Positions 52,463 to 61,619 of a DNA stretch of 64,000 nt are shown here, piece after piece. Positions within the stretch are counted from its first letter, which is position 1. The number at the start of each line of letters is the position of its first letter. Position numbers and translations under genes: made by a program. Origin of the DNA: a bacterium 1XD21-13 (GTDB lineage: Bacteria; Bacillota; Clostridia; Lachnospirales; Lachnospiraceae); NCBI GenBank assembly GCA_009917555.1, contig QZDX01000005.1:1-64000 (forward strand), read 5' to 3'. The notes under the pieces were generated by a model. That model worked only from the letters and a program-made list of their open reading frames with translations, did no database searches and was not told where the DNA came from.

Positions 52463-54636
52463 AGATGAAGCACGCGCTCCTTAATCTCCTGGGTTCGCCC
52501 CTGATTCCAGAACTGGGTTCCAATATAACCGCAGGTACGACGGGCCACATTCATCTTATTCTGGTCTGTGTTGCCGCAGTTGGGACACTTCCAGATGAGC
52601 TTGCCGTGCTCGTCCTCCTGAATCTCAATCTCCCCGTCATAGCCGCACACCTGGCAGTAGTCGCTCTTGGTATTCAGCTCCGCATACATAATATTGTCAT
52701 AGATAAAGCGCATGACAGAGAGAACAGCCTCCAGGTTATTCTGCATATTGGGAACCTCCACATAGGAAATGGCTCCGCCGGGAGAAAGTGCCTGGAACTT
52801 GGCCTCCAGGGCCAGCTTGTCAAAAGCGTCAATATTTTCCGTTACATGGACATGATAGCTGTTGGTAATATAGCTCTTGTCCGTGACATTCTTTACGATG
52901 CCGAAGCGCTTCTGAAGGCATTTTGCAAATTTGTAGGTAGTGCTCTCCAGAGGTGTGCCATAGAGAGAGTAGTCGATCTGCTCCGCAGCCTTCCACTTGG
53001 CTGTGTATTCATTGAGCTTTCGCATAATCTCAAGGCCCAGAGCCTCACCATCAGGCTCCGTGAGCTTTTTGCCGTTCAGACTGTAAACACATTCCCACAG
53101 TCCGGCATAGCCCAGGGACAGGGTGGAATATCCGTTGTGAAGATATTTGTCAATGGACTCGCCCTTTTTTAAACGAAGGAGGGCACCATGCTGCCAAAGG
53201 ATGGGAGCCGCGTCGGAAAGGGTTCCGGTAAGGCGCTCGTGGCGGCACTGGAGGGCACGGTGGCAAAGCTCCATCCGCTCATCAAAGATCTTCCAGAACT
53301 GATCCATATCGCCCTCGGCGGAGAGGCCGATGTCCACCAGGTTGACAGTAACCACACCCTGGTTGAAGCGGCCATAATATTTGGGCTTTCCATTTTCATC
53401 CACATAGGGGGTCAGGAAGCTGCGGCAGCCCATGCAGGTGTAGCAGTGCCCCTCGCCGTTCTTGTCGATCTTATTTTGAAGCATGATCTTTTCCGAAATA
53501 TAATCCGGCACCAGGCGTTTAGCCGTACATTTTGCGGCCAGCTTGGTCAGATAGTAATATTTGCTGTCCTCATGGATGTTATCCTCCTCCAGCACGTAAA
53601 TGAGCTTGGGGAAGGCAGGAGTAATCCAGATGCCCTTTTCATTCTTGACACCCTCATAGCGCTGGCGCAGGGTTTCCTCGATAATCAAAGCCAGGTCATT
53701 TTTCTCCTGCTCGCTTGTGGCTTCGTTCAAATACATGAAGACCGTTACAAAGGGAGCCTGGCCGTTGGTTGTCATAAGAGTAACTACCTGGTACTGGATC
53801 ATCTGTACACCATTTTTTACCTCCTCCCGAAGGCGGCGCTCCGTGATGGTGCTGATTTCCTCCTCGGTCACGGCCTCGTGAATGGAGTGAAGCTCCTCTG
53901 CCACCTGTTTACGGATCTTTCGGCGGCTGATGTCAACAAAGGGTGCCAGATGGGTGAGAGAGATGCTCTGCCCGCCGTACTGACAGGAGGCCACCTGGGC
54001 GATGATCTGGGTGGCAATGTTGCAGGCGGTGGAGAAGCTGTGGGGCTTCTCAATCATGGTGCCGCTGATGACGGTTCCGTTTTGAAGCATGTCCTCCAGA
54101 TTCACCAGATCACAGTTATGCATGTGCTGTGCAAAGTAGTCCGCATCATGAAAATGAATCAATCCCTGATCGTGGGCTGACACGATCTCTGTGGGGAGCA
54201 GGAATCTCTTGGTGATATCCTTGCTTACCTCACCGGCCATATAGTCACGCTGTACACTGTTGACCGTGGGATTTTTGTTGGAATTTTCCTGTTTTACCTC
54301 CTCATTGTTGCACTCAATGAGGCTGAGGATCTGCTCGTCCGTGGTGTTGGACTTACGAACCATGGCTCTCTTGTAGCGGTAGGTGATATAGCGTCTGGCC
54401 ACATCGAAGGCCCGCTGGTTCATAATCTGATCTTCTACAATATCCTGAATCTCCTCCACACTCAGGGAGCGATTCATATTTTGAGCGGCGATCTCCACGT
54501 CCTCAGCGATTCGCTTGATCTGAATAGAGGTCATCCGAGCGCTGGGAACAACCTTCTCATTGGCTTTGGTTACGGCAATGATGATCTTTTGGGGATCGAA
54601 CTCGACCTCCGTGCCGCTTCTTTTAATAATTTTCAT
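52459..54636 (-). CDS. nrdD: Anaerobic ribonucleoside-triphosphate reductase
   Basis: This 725-residue class III reductase makes dNTPs under anaerobiosis. It has an N-terminal ATP-cone (IKRSGTEVEFDPQKIIIAVTKA, through about residue 90) for allosteric control, the catalytic barrel with cysteines (CYTCMGCRSFLTPY), a C-terminal zinc-binding site (CQVCGYDG ... CPNCGN) and the glycyl-radical loop RRTCGYIGTQFWNQGR close to the end. Its upstream region has a near-consensus promoter and two NrdR-like boxes. nrdG is coupled downstream. Confidence 0.97.
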   Translation of the reverse strand: MKIIKRSGTEVEFDPQKIIIAVTKANEKVVPSARMTSIQIKRIAEDVEIAAQNMNRSLSVEEIQDIVEDQIMNQRAFDVARRYITYRYKRAMVRKSNTTDEQILSLIECNNEEVKQENSNKNPTVNSVQRDYMAGEVSKDITKRFLLPTEIVSAHDQGLIHFHDADYFAQHMHNCDLVNLEDMLQNGTVISGTMIEKPHSFSTACNIATQIIAQVASCQYGGQSISLTHLAPFVDISRRKIRKQVAEELHSIHEAVTEEEISTITERRLREEVKNGVQMIQYQVVTLMTTNGQAPFVTVFMYLNEATSEQEKNDLALIIEETLRQRYEGVKNEKGIWITPAFPKLIYVLEEDNIHEDSKYYYLTKLAAKCTAKRLVPDYISEKIMLQNKIDKNGEGHCYTCMGCRSFLTPYVDENGKPKYYGRFNQGVVTVNLVDIGLSAEGDMDQFWKIFDERMELCHRALQCRHERLTGTLSDAAPILWQHGALLRLKKGESIDKYLHNGYSTLSLGYAGLWECVYSLNGKKLTEPDGEALGLEIMRKLNEYTAKWKAAEQIDYSLYGTPLESTTYKFAKCLQKRFGIVKNVTDKSYITNSYHVHVTENIDAFDKLALEAKFQALSPGGAISYVEVPNMQNNLEAVLSVMRFIYDNIMYAELNTKSDYCQVCGYDGEIEIQEDEHGKLIWKCPNCGNTDQNKMNVARRTCGYIGTQFWNQGRTQEIKERVLHL

Positions 54637-54686
54637 AAAACTTCCCTCAACTTCCGATATCTTTGTAATAGTTGGTAACAGAACCT

Positions 54687-54715
54687 ATTTTAACAAGATA
54701 TAGTGGTGTTGTCAA
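54687..54715 (-). promoter_or_regulatory. nrdDG promoter
   Basis: On the minus strand a perfect TTGACA (54715-54710) and TAAAAT (54692-54687) are separated by 17 nt. Confidence 0.85.
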
Positions 54716-54738
54716 TAACAATTACAAGATATTGTTTG
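54692..54738 (-). promoter_or_regulatory. Tandem NrdR-like boxes
   Basis: On the minus strand AAACAATATCTTGTA (54737-54723 region) and ACCACTATATCTTGTT (54707-54692) resemble the NrdR consensus (ACACnATATnTnGTGT). They are spaced 31 nt apart, about three helical turns, as is usual for NrdR, and the second overlaps the promoter spacer. Both support ATP/dATP-responsive repression of nrdDG. Confidence 0.7.
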
Positions 54739-55002
54739 CTGAATTTGGAAGAGTATGCACAAACTCAAGGGAAATCAGGTGTTTTGAAGAAAAAAATTTT
54801 GGAAAATAAATGAGAAAATCTGCATGTGCGCCAAGCAGGAAAAAAAGATGTGGGAAAATAAAAATTACTATGGAATAAAGGCTGATTTTTTGGTATATTC
54901 TAGTAGAATGGATCGGAAGTGAGTGCTTCACTGAGATTTGTTCTAACAGGTGTTAAAAAGAACGGCCTGAAATGTATTGCAAGGAAGAAAGGAGAAATGA
55001 AC

Positions 55003-55161
55003 ATGAAAAAGTATGTATGTGAGCCCTGTGGGTATGAGTACGATCCCGAGGTAGGCGATCCGGATAACGGTATTGAGGCCGGAACGGCTTTTGAGGATCT
55101 GCCGGAGGATTGGGTTTGCCCTATCTGCGGCGTGGGAAAGGATGAGTTTGTGGAGGCTTAG
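55003..55161 (+). CDS. Rubredoxin
   Basis: This 52-residue electron carrier holds one iron in four cysteines: [19 protein letters not shown] and [13 protein letters not shown]. It serves in oxygen and peroxide detoxification or other low-potential electron transfer in anaerobes. ATG 55003 is chosen as AAAGGAG lies 8 nt before it; ATG 54997 is too close and the longer open frame to 54919 lacks support. No partner flavodiiron or rubrerythrin gene is adjacent. Confidence 0.95.
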   Translation: MKKYVCEPCGYEYDPEVGDPDNGIEAGTAFEDLPEDWVCPICGVGKDEFVEA

Positions 55162-55201
55162 GGCGTTGACGGCGTAGCGGACGGGTACGGCCCTCAAAAA
55201 T

Positions 55202-55308
55202 AAGCCCTTCGGTGTTTCCATATCCTTGTTCGGATGGTCTGCATACACGGTGTATGCTGTGAATGGATATCCGGACCGTTGGATTTTGGAAAAGCCGGAG
55301 GGCTTTTT
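55202..55308 (+). terminator. Long branched terminator after rubredoxin
   Basis: AAGCCCTTCGG (55202-55212) pairs with CCGGAGGGCTT, followed by TTTT. The large loop carries GCATACA-cg-GTGTATGC-type (55241-55257) and CCATATCC/GGATAT pairings. At about 107 nt it is much longer than a typical terminator and resembles the palindromic element after the flotillin operon. Confidence 0.7.
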
Positions 55309-55332
55309 TGACAGCACTCTAGGGGGGAGTGG

Positions 55333-56486
55333 TCAATCGAGGCTGGCTATGTGAGAGCGGATTTCTTTTTGAGTTCCATGAAGGGAGCCCTGTACCATTT
55401 CGGGCTTTCCACCGCCTTTTCCGTGGAAGGTCTGGTTGAGGCTTTGGCATAGAGGGCGGACATCCGCATGGGCACTTCCCAGGATGTAGCGGTAGCCAGT
55501 CTCATCGCTTCCTACAAATACACAGGCAGTGCCGGAGCAGCGCTTGGTGAGGAGGTTGACGAATTCACGGGCAGTATTGGAGTCCAGATCCTGTTCGAAA
55601 AATATGACATTTTTCGAACGATCTGGGACTGTGGCAGCTTTTTGCATAATGAGAGCCTTTTGGATCTGGAGGATTTTTCCGATGAGGCTGTAGTTTTCTT
55701 CCTTGAGACGTTCTACGGCCTTGGAGGTATCTTCCTCCTTAGCGGAAAGCAGGACGGAGATTGCCTTTACCTGCGTTTCCTTTTCCCGGTAGTCGGTTAG
55801 TGCCCGTGCTCCGGCGGACAGGTGGACCCGGACGCCGCCCCGATGAGACTGGACACTGGTAAGCTTGATGAGGCCAATCTCTCCGGTGCGGGCAGTATGG
55901 GGGGCACAACAGGCACAGATATCAATGCCCGGGATGGTGACGATGCGTACCTGGCCTTCAATTTCGATTTTACTGCGGTAATTCAGCTCTGTAAGCTCCT
56001 TTTTGGAGGGATAGGTGATTTCTATAGGGAGGTTGTCCCAAATGGCCTGATTGGCCTCCTGCTCGATTTCTGCCAGCTCTTTTTTGTGATGGGGCCGTCA
56101 AAGTCTAGGGTTACTTCGGTTTCTCCCAGATGAAAACCTACATTATTATAATGAAAATGCTTGTGCACCAGTCCGGATACGATATGCTCGCCGGAATGCT
56201 GCTGCATACGGTCAAAGCGTTTTTTCCAGTCGATGTGTCCGGTTACCTGTGTGCCGGGCTCTATGGGCTGCTTAGTGCAGTGCCAGATAAGGCCGTTTTC
56301 CTCCCGAGTGTCGAGCACCTCACAGTCATTCAGAAATCCGCTGTCGCCGGCCTGTCCGCCGCCCTCGGGGAAGAATGCGGTTTGGTCTAAAAAGACGCGG
56401 TAGGCGTCTATTATGGCTTCGCAGTTGGTTACTGTCGCCGTGAAGTCTTTCTGATAACCGTTATCGTCATATAATTTTTTCGTCAT
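55333..56486 (-). CDS. Alanyl-tRNA editing protein (AlaX type) with internal -1 frameshift
   Basis: Read with one -1 shift, the gene encodes a 384-residue AlaX-type deacylase that removes Ser/Gly from mischarged tRNA-Ala. The first frame (to 56022) gives 154 residues with the zinc ligands HSGEH (His97, His101). The second supplies CxxxH (CCAPHTARTGEIG), a coiled segment and a C-terminal DHHA1 domain (GGGKPEMVQGS) ending at 55333. The shift lies after Lys136, at A_AAA_AAG (56085-56079 on the minus strand). Continuing in the -1 frame yields the expected KKELAEIEQEANQAIWDNL. It is either programmed frameshifting, a one-base deletion mutation or a sequencing error. Confidence 0.8.
56079..56085 (-). 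other. Slippery heptamer A_AAA_AAG in the alaX gene
   Basis: In the first frame the codons are ACA AAA AAG. A simultaneous -1 slip of both Lys tRNAs moves translation into the downstream frame at GAG CTG. This is the same heptamer used by E. coli dnaX. A small GGCC-aatca-GGCC hairpin lies about 20 nt downstream; no clear upstream Shine-Dalgarno-like stimulator is seen. Confidence 0.6.
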
Positions 56487-56675
56487 GGCAGATTCCCTTC
56501 CCTATGCCTCATGTTATTGATAAGGCAACTGTAAAATAAAACGGTGACTTTTATTTTTCTATATGATACCATTAGAATAGATTTTTGAAAAGAGCGAACA
56601 CGTACTTACTTCCGGGAAGCAGTGTGCGCATACAGAAATATTTGCATAGGACGTTATATGAAATGAAAGGAATGG

Positions 56676-56978
56676 GTGGTTGTTGTGATTGATCTGCACG
56701 GACAGGCCGGGCTGCCTTATGTGAACCGGAATGTTTATACGGGAAGCTATCAGGGGATGCGTTACCGGCTGCGAAAGGCAGTCAGGGAAGGGGAAGGAAC
56801 CTTCTTGGAGGCGGTTATTTACCCCGAGCCTTATAGCTTTGAGGCCACAGCGGAGGATATGAAGACCTGCCGGGAGTTTTCCTTTACCCAGGAAGGCTTT
56901 GATGAGGCGGTAGCCTGGCTGAATCAGGAGTATATCGGGCAGAAGGAGCGGTGGAGCGCAAAAGGAAACAGGGGGTAA
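56676..56978 (+). CDS. Hypothetical protein upstream of the methylase operon (100 aa)
   Basis: The product begins MVVVIDLHGQAGLPYVNRNV and has a strongly patterned central part (YTGSYQGMRYRLRKA, LEAVIYPEPYSFE), ending with FDEAVAWLNQEYI. It is soluble and likely alpha/beta. I recognise no family. The start is GTG 56676 after AAAGGA, with alternative GTG codons just after. It lies in the same direction 38 nt before the HsdM-like gene, so it may be the first gene of that operon or an unrelated neighbour. Confidence 0.6.
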   Translation: MVVVIDLHGQAGLPYVNRNVYTGSYQGMRYRLRKAVREGEGTFLEAVIYPEPYSFEATAEDMKTCREFSFTQEGFDEAVAWLNQEYIGQKERWSAKGNRG

Positions 56979-57016
56979 GGGTGCATACTGTGAATGCGAA
57001 AGCAATGGGAGGAAAA

Positions 57017-58540
57017 ATGGGCGATTATATACGGAACAAAGAGCAGTCCGGGCAACTTGAAGGACTTTCGGAGAAGTTTAAAAACGTAATTGATTTTTAC
57101 CGTATGGAGTATTCGGAGGATCTTATGGTCCTTTTTGACGAATTCGGGTATCTGCTGATATGTCATTTGATCGGGGAGGGACGTCTGTGGAGCAAGCCGG
57201 TCTGGGAGCGAAGCATAAACTATTCCTTTCCCAGTGAGAAGCTTTCGGAGTGGTCTCCCGGTACGATCGAAAATTACCTTGACTTGATGGAAAAAAGCGC
57301 TATGCAAAACTGCAGGGCAGATTACGACAGGACCTTAAGCAGACTGCGGGAATGGGATCAGGAGTTCCGAATTCGAAAGCCCTCCGTACTGCGTCAGATC
57401 TTACAGATGGTTCATGAGGTTCTTAAATTGTCTCAAAATGAGCTTGAAAATGGAAAGCTCTATGATGTGATGAGGCAGATACTGGACCTGTGCGGCAATG
57501 GCAGGGCGGACCGGAGCAGTTACATATTGCCCGATATTCTGGTGGAACGGCTTCTGGGACTGCTCTACCCGGAAGAAGAGAAAAGAGAGAGAAAGCAGGT
57601 CTTAGACCCCAAGTGTGGGTCGGGGGCGATGCTGTTCGCGGTATGGAATTATCTGAAGGATGCCAGATGCCTGGGATTTGAGAACGACAGGAATCTCTGG
57701 ATTGCGGCACAGATTCTTGGGAGCCTGTTATGGGCGGAGCCGGACAGGCAGGAGGACGCTTTCGACAGCGGAATACCGGAGATCCGTGAAGAAGCATTTA
57801 TTAAAAAGAGATTTGAGCGGGTGGCCGCCTTTGACCTTGTCATAGCCAATCCGCCCTTTGGGAACCGGAACAGACAGGAATTCAGTGAATACATACGGGT
57901 AGACGATCTGCAGATCAGAGGAGAGTATAACCGGATTCTGGTTCAAAGTCTTCAAGTGTTAAAGGAACAGGGCCTTGCCGTTTTGGTGGTTCCCGACAGC
58001 TTCCTCTTTGCGACCAATGGAGAAAATGTGAAGGTGCGGCGGTGGCTCCTGGAGCACTGCCAAGTAGAAGGAGTGATTAACCTTCCGGAGAAAACCTTTT
58101 CACCCGGCGCCAGAGTGCGATCCAGTGTGCTCCTGCTTCAAAAGGGTACATTAAAAAATCCCTATATCCTGTTCTATCAGCTGAAAGCGGAGGCGGGTGA
58201 AGAGGATAAGGAGAAGGAGTGGCAAAGCCTGCAGAGGACCTGGAAACTCAGGGGGAGCTTTTATGAAGAGTGGAAACAGAAGCTTAAGGAGGGCGTCCTG
58301 GAGAATGCCCAGGGAGTTCTTACGCCGGAAAACTGGGAGCATAAGGAGTTCTGGTTCGCGTGTCCGGATGATGTAGTAAAGAGATCGGCTGCGGTGCTTC
58401 TGCCCAGACATTATCAGCCTGCAGAGCATGTGGAGCTGCACTTTGAAAATCCGGAAAAGCTGTTGGACAATCTGATATGGGAACAGGAGGCGCTTCTCAA
58501 GGATATGCAGGAGCTTCTTAAGGAGGTTCGGAATTTATGA
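57017..58540 (+). CDS. hsdM: HsdM-like N6-adenine DNA methyltransferase
   Basis: This 507-residue protein has a long helical N-terminal domain and an N6-adenine methylase domain: SAM-binding motif I LDPKCGSGAML (Asp197-Gly203) and catalytic motif IV NPPFG at residues 278-282. VLVVPDSFLFATNG and the KVRRWLLEHCQVEGVINLP segment are typical of type I M subunits. Its N-terminus differs from canonical HsdM. ATG 57017 follows GGGAGG closely; ATG 57005 and GTG 56981 are alternatives. It overlaps hsdS by 4 nt (ATGA). It should modify host DNA so the downstream effectors spare it. Confidence 0.88.
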   Translation: MGDYIRNKEQSGQLEGLSEKFKNVIDFYRMEYSEDLMVLFDEFGYLLICHLIGEGRLWSKPVWERSINYSFPSEKLSEWSPGTIENYLDLMEKSAMQNCRADYDRTLSRLREWDQEFRIRKPSVLRQILQMVHEVLKLSQNELENGKLYDVMRQILDLCGNGRADRSSYILPDILVERLLGLLYPEEEKRERKQVLDPKCGSGAMLFAVWNYLKDARCLGFENDRNLWIAAQILGSLLWAEPDRQEDAFDSGIPEIREEAFIKKRFERVAAFDLVIANPPFGNRNRQEFSEYIRVDDLQIRGEYNRILVQSLQVLKEQGLAVLVVPDSFLFATNGENVKVRRWLLEHCQVEGVINLPEKTFSPGARVRSSVLLLQKGTLKNPYILFYQLKAEAGEEDKEKEWQSLQRTWKLRGSFYEEWKQKLKEGVLENAQGVLTPENWEHKEFWFACPDDVVKRSAAVLLPRHYQPAEHVELHFENPEKLLDNLIWEQEALLKDMQELLKEVRNL

Positions 58541-60003
58541 CAGGCTGGAGAAGGGAAAAGCTTAAGGATGTGGTAGGGGAATGGATCAAGGGTCAGACCC
58601 CCTTGCGTTCCAGGGGGGAATATTATGCGGATAAGCCAGAGATTCCCTGGGTTCGGGTTGGAGATTTAAAGGAGCGCATTTTAACTGAGACGGAGGAATA
58701 TCTGACATTCCAGGGAGCGAAAGCTGCAGGGAGGTGGGTGCCGAAAAATGCGGTGCTGTTATCCGTGTCCGGCACGATCGGTAAAACCGCAATCGCCGGA
58801 GTGAAGCTCAAAGTAAATCAGGCAGTTCAGGCAATGTATTTTAAGGAAGAGATCCTTCCGGAATATGCTTACTATTATTTTCAGTTTTATACCTCCTGGT
58901 TGATATCGCAATCAAATCAAGTGACGATTCCTAATCTCACCACAGGCCGGCTTATGGAAGCATATATTTTATTTCCATCCAGAGAAGAGCAGGCTGTGAT
59001 TGTGGAGAGGCTGGAGCGGGCGGAGGATCTGGGTAAGAACAGAGAAGCTCTGTGGGATAGCATATATCAGGCGTTTTACGGCGCCCTGGGCCCCAGGTTT
59101 CATGATTTGGGGAGATGGGAAAATACGGTTCGCCTTAAAAATTATCTGGCGGAAGCCGGCGCAGAGCCAATCGGGAAGGGGGATCTGCTGATTGCCCGTA
59201 ATAAAGCGGAGGCAGGATTCCGGTGTCAGCTGGCCCGGGAGGAACAGGAGGGGGAGGCCGCAGGTAATAGCTATATCCGTATCCGCGTTCAGAATGACAG
59301 GCTGTATCCGGAGTTTTTGTGGGCATGGCTCTGTTTTGTGGAACAATATGGAGGCTATGATTTTTTTATGGGGGGAACGGCATTGAGCAGGAAGATCCTG
59401 GAAAATGTTCCGGTTCCCCAGATAGGACAGGAAGAACAGGAGCAATATGTACGGATTGTCCGTCCGCTGCTTCGGATTGTCCACAGGCAGACAGAGTGGG
59501 AGGAATCCTACTGGAGCTTTTACCGTTCTATGCTGGCATGGGCTTTTTTGGGCCATTTATCTGCCGATTACCGGAGGCTTCATCATATAGAGGGACCGGA
59601 TTTTGCACTGCTTCTGCAGCACTACTATGTGAAGCCGGAGACGCTTAAGCTTGCAGGAGTCCGGGCTGCGGACTGGGAACGGTCTATTCAGGAGGAAAAA
59701 CGGCAGCTTCTGGAGCACCTGTCCGCATTTCAAAGGGCAATTTTGGAGGGATTTGTGGAAAGTGAGGCTCCTATGCCGGTCCATATCATACATAAACAGC
59801 TGAAAAGTGAAAGAAATCCGATATATAAAGGCTATTCCATCCAGGATGCCCTTGCCACGGTAAAGCTGCTGGAGGAGTTGGGATTTTTGGAAAAGACGCT
59901 GCCGGAGAGGCTCTATAGGAACGGAGAAGAGCTTCAGGATTTTGCGGGGAAGCCGATTACCATTCAAAATTATCAGGCATGTGTGGAAGATCGGGAGGAA
60001 TGA
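58537..60003 (+). CDS. hsdS: Type I restriction-modification specificity subunit HsdS, extended
   Basis: The 488-residue protein has two target-recognition halves: TRD1 (about residues 1-145) beginning WRREKLKDVVGEWIKGQTP and containing LLSVSGTIGKTAIAG and VTIPNLTTGRLM, the central helix with SREEQAVIVERLERAEDL, and TRD2 (about 190-320) ending VPVPQIGQEEQEQYV. A further ~150 residues, with AFQRAILEGFVESEAPMPV and IQDALATVKLLEELGFLEK, look like a winged-helix module not usual in HsdS. It chooses the DNA sequence methylated by the M subunit. It overlaps hsdM and is 1 nt from the ATPase start. Confidence 0.87.
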   Translation: MTGWRREKLKDVVGEWIKGQTPLRSRGEYYADKPEIPWVRVGDLKERILTETEEYLTFQGAKAAGRWVPKNAVLLSVSGTIGKTAIAGVKLKVNQAVQAMYFKEEILPEYAYYYFQFYTSWLISQSNQVTIPNLTTGRLMEAYILFPSREEQAVIVERLERAEDLGKNREALWDSIYQAFYGALGPRFHDLGRWENTVRLKNYLAEAGAEPIGKGDLLIARNKAEAGFRCQLAREEQEGEAAGNSYIRIRVQNDRLYPEFLWAWLCFVEQYGGYDFFMGGTALSRKILENVPVPQIGQEEQEQYVRIVRPLLRIVHRQTEWEESYWSFYRSMLAWAFLGHLSADYRRLHHIEGPDFALLLQHYYVKPETLKLAGVRAADWERSIQEEKRQLLEHLSAFQRAILEGFVESEAPMPVHIIHKQLKSERNPIYKGYSIQDALATVKLLEELGFLEKTLPERLYRNGEELQDFAGKPITIQNYQACVEDREE

Positions 60004-60004
60004 T

Positions 60005-61609
60005 ATGAGACTGGATTATCTGTATTTGGACGGATATAAGGGGTTGAAAAATTTTGAGGTAGATTTCAAGAAGCAGCCGTCCGGAGCGGCCATTCATTTT
60101 TTTATTGGGCGCAATGGTTCCGGGAAATCTACCCTGTTGGAGGCCATCGGATTGATTTTTACCCGCATGCTTCAGGGAGAATTGCCGGGCTTTGGTTTTG
60201 AACTGCGGTATCAGATGGCGGATGGTGCGCAGATACGGGTGAAACCCGCTGCAAAAGATGCCAGTGGCGGAAAATTAGAAATTGAGGTGATACAGGATGG
60301 GAACACCCGGAGGTTAGACAGAATTTCGGAGCAGTATCTGCCGGATCGGATTATTTCCTATTGTTCCGGTTCCAATCATTCCATGGAAGAGATCCTTCTT
60401 TCCTCTCCGAAGGCTTCTCTCGCCAGCGATTTATACGACTTGTCTCTCGCGGAGGAGGATGGGCAGGCGGAGCAGGAGCTGGAGGAGATCCTGCATTACT
60501 ATGAACAATTGGAGCGAAATCCCCGGGCCCTTTTTTTGGATGGCATAACCTCCGGCTTTGTTCTGCCGGTTCTTTTTTCGATCCTTCCGGTGAGTTTTCC
60601 GGTAGAGCGTGAGGAGCAGGAAGAGCATGAAAGACGAAAGGAACGTGAGGAACAGGAGGCACGGCTCAGGGAATATAACAGGCGCAGAGAGAAGCTGGCG
60701 GGGCGTCTGAGTATAAAGCTGGATCCTGTGGCATTTTCCATTCAGGTAGATGAAGAAAAGCTGGAGGCTGCCGGGGATATCCCTCAGATTAACATTCTAC
60801 GCAGAATTTTTGGCATGGGAACGGATCGGTCGGAGCTGCTGGGGGACTTTACTGTCCGCCGGCAGATGAGCGGGCAGACGGATGCAGAGGGAAATCCCCT
60901 AATGGAGACTACGGTCACTTTTCTCTATCGGAACTATGGGAATGAGGAAAAGCCTGTTTATTACAACCCCGGACTTCAAAGATTTTTCGGCGGCAATCCC
61001 TTTGTATTCCTGTCCGCCCTTTTAACAGCGTACCGCAAGGGTGTGATTCGGGCCGTCACCTTTGCCTTTCGGGATGGTGATAAGAAGGGGCTCTATGAGA
61101 CAGAGGCATTGAGCGACGGGGAACTGATGTGGCTGTCACGTATGGGGCTGGTTTTGATGGCGCAGCCTTTTTGCGGGGTGGATACCCTGTTCCTGTTTGA
61201 CGAACCGGACGTGCATTTTAATGACGATTGGAACAGGGATTTTGTGAAGGTGATCTATGAGCTGAGTGAGGGAACAGGGCATGGCTTTGTAGTGGCCACC
61301 CATTCCACACTTATTTTGACCGATGCGGAGTATGAGCAGATTACGTTGCTTGAGCACGAGAGCGAGACGGGGATGGAAGTAAAAGAGGCCGATATCTCCA
61401 CCTTTGCGGCACAGAGGGATGAGATTTCAAAGCAGATTTTTGATGCGGATGCCATTGGAGCCTATGCAGAGGAAGCTGTCCGGCAGATGATGGAAGAAAC
61501 AAATCCGGAAAAAATGAGAGGGAACCTAAGAAGGCTGGGGCCGGGATACGAAAGGTTCCGTCTGTGGGAGCAATTTTACTCTCTGGAGGATACCAGGAGA
61601 GAAGGATGA
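60005..61609 (+). CDS. ABC-type ATPase of a defence operon (PtuA-like)
   Basis: This 534-residue SMC/ABC-fold ATPase has Walker A GRNGSGKS at residues 35-42, ABC signature ALSDGELMWLSRMG near residue 369, Walker B FLFDEPD near 394-400 and the H-loop ATHS with His433. A charged coiled stretch (EREEQEEHERRKEREEQEA) lies in the middle insertion. There is no TOPRIM domain, unlike OLD nucleases. ATPases of this plan are found in restriction-linked and Septu systems, where they act with an HNH protein. ATG 60005 follows GGGAGG by 6 nt. It lies between hsdS and the HNH gene. Confidence 0.85.
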   Translation: MRLDYLYLDGYKGLKNFEVDFKKQPSGAAIHFFIGRNGSGKSTLLEAIGLIFTRMLQGELPGFGFELRYQMADGAQIRVKPAAKDASGGKLEIEVIQDGNTRRLDRISEQYLPDRIISYCSGSNHSMEEILLSSPKASLASDLYDLSLAEEDGQAEQELEEILHYYEQLERNPRALFLDGITSGFVLPVLFSILPVSFPVEREEQEEHERRKEREEQEARLREYNRRREKLAGRLSIKLDPVAFSIQVDEEKLEAAGDIPQINILRRIFGMGTDRSELLGDFTVRRQMSGQTDAEGNPLMETTVTFLYRNYGNEEKPVYYNPGLQRFFGGNPFVFLSALLTAYRKGVIRAVTFAFRDGDKKGLYETEALSDGELMWLSRMGLVLMAQPFCGVDTLFLFDEPDVHFNDDWNRDFVKVIYELSEGTGHGFVVATHSTLILTDAEYEQITLLEHESETGMEVKEADISTFAAQRDEISKQIFDADAIGAYAEEAVRQMMEETNPEKMRGNLRRLGPGYERFRLWEQFYSLEDTRREG

Positions 61610-61619
61610 GGGGAGGGCT

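Noticed and set aside
53188-54180. 330-codon plus-strand frame opposite nrdD
   Set aside because: It lies wholly within conserved nrdD coding sequence and has no ribosome-binding site or domain.
60005-61609. Calling the ATPase an OLD-family or RloC nuclease
   Set aside because: No TOPRIM domain or anticodon-nuclease motif is visible; only ABC ATPase motifs are present, and the nuclease function is on the separate HNH gene.
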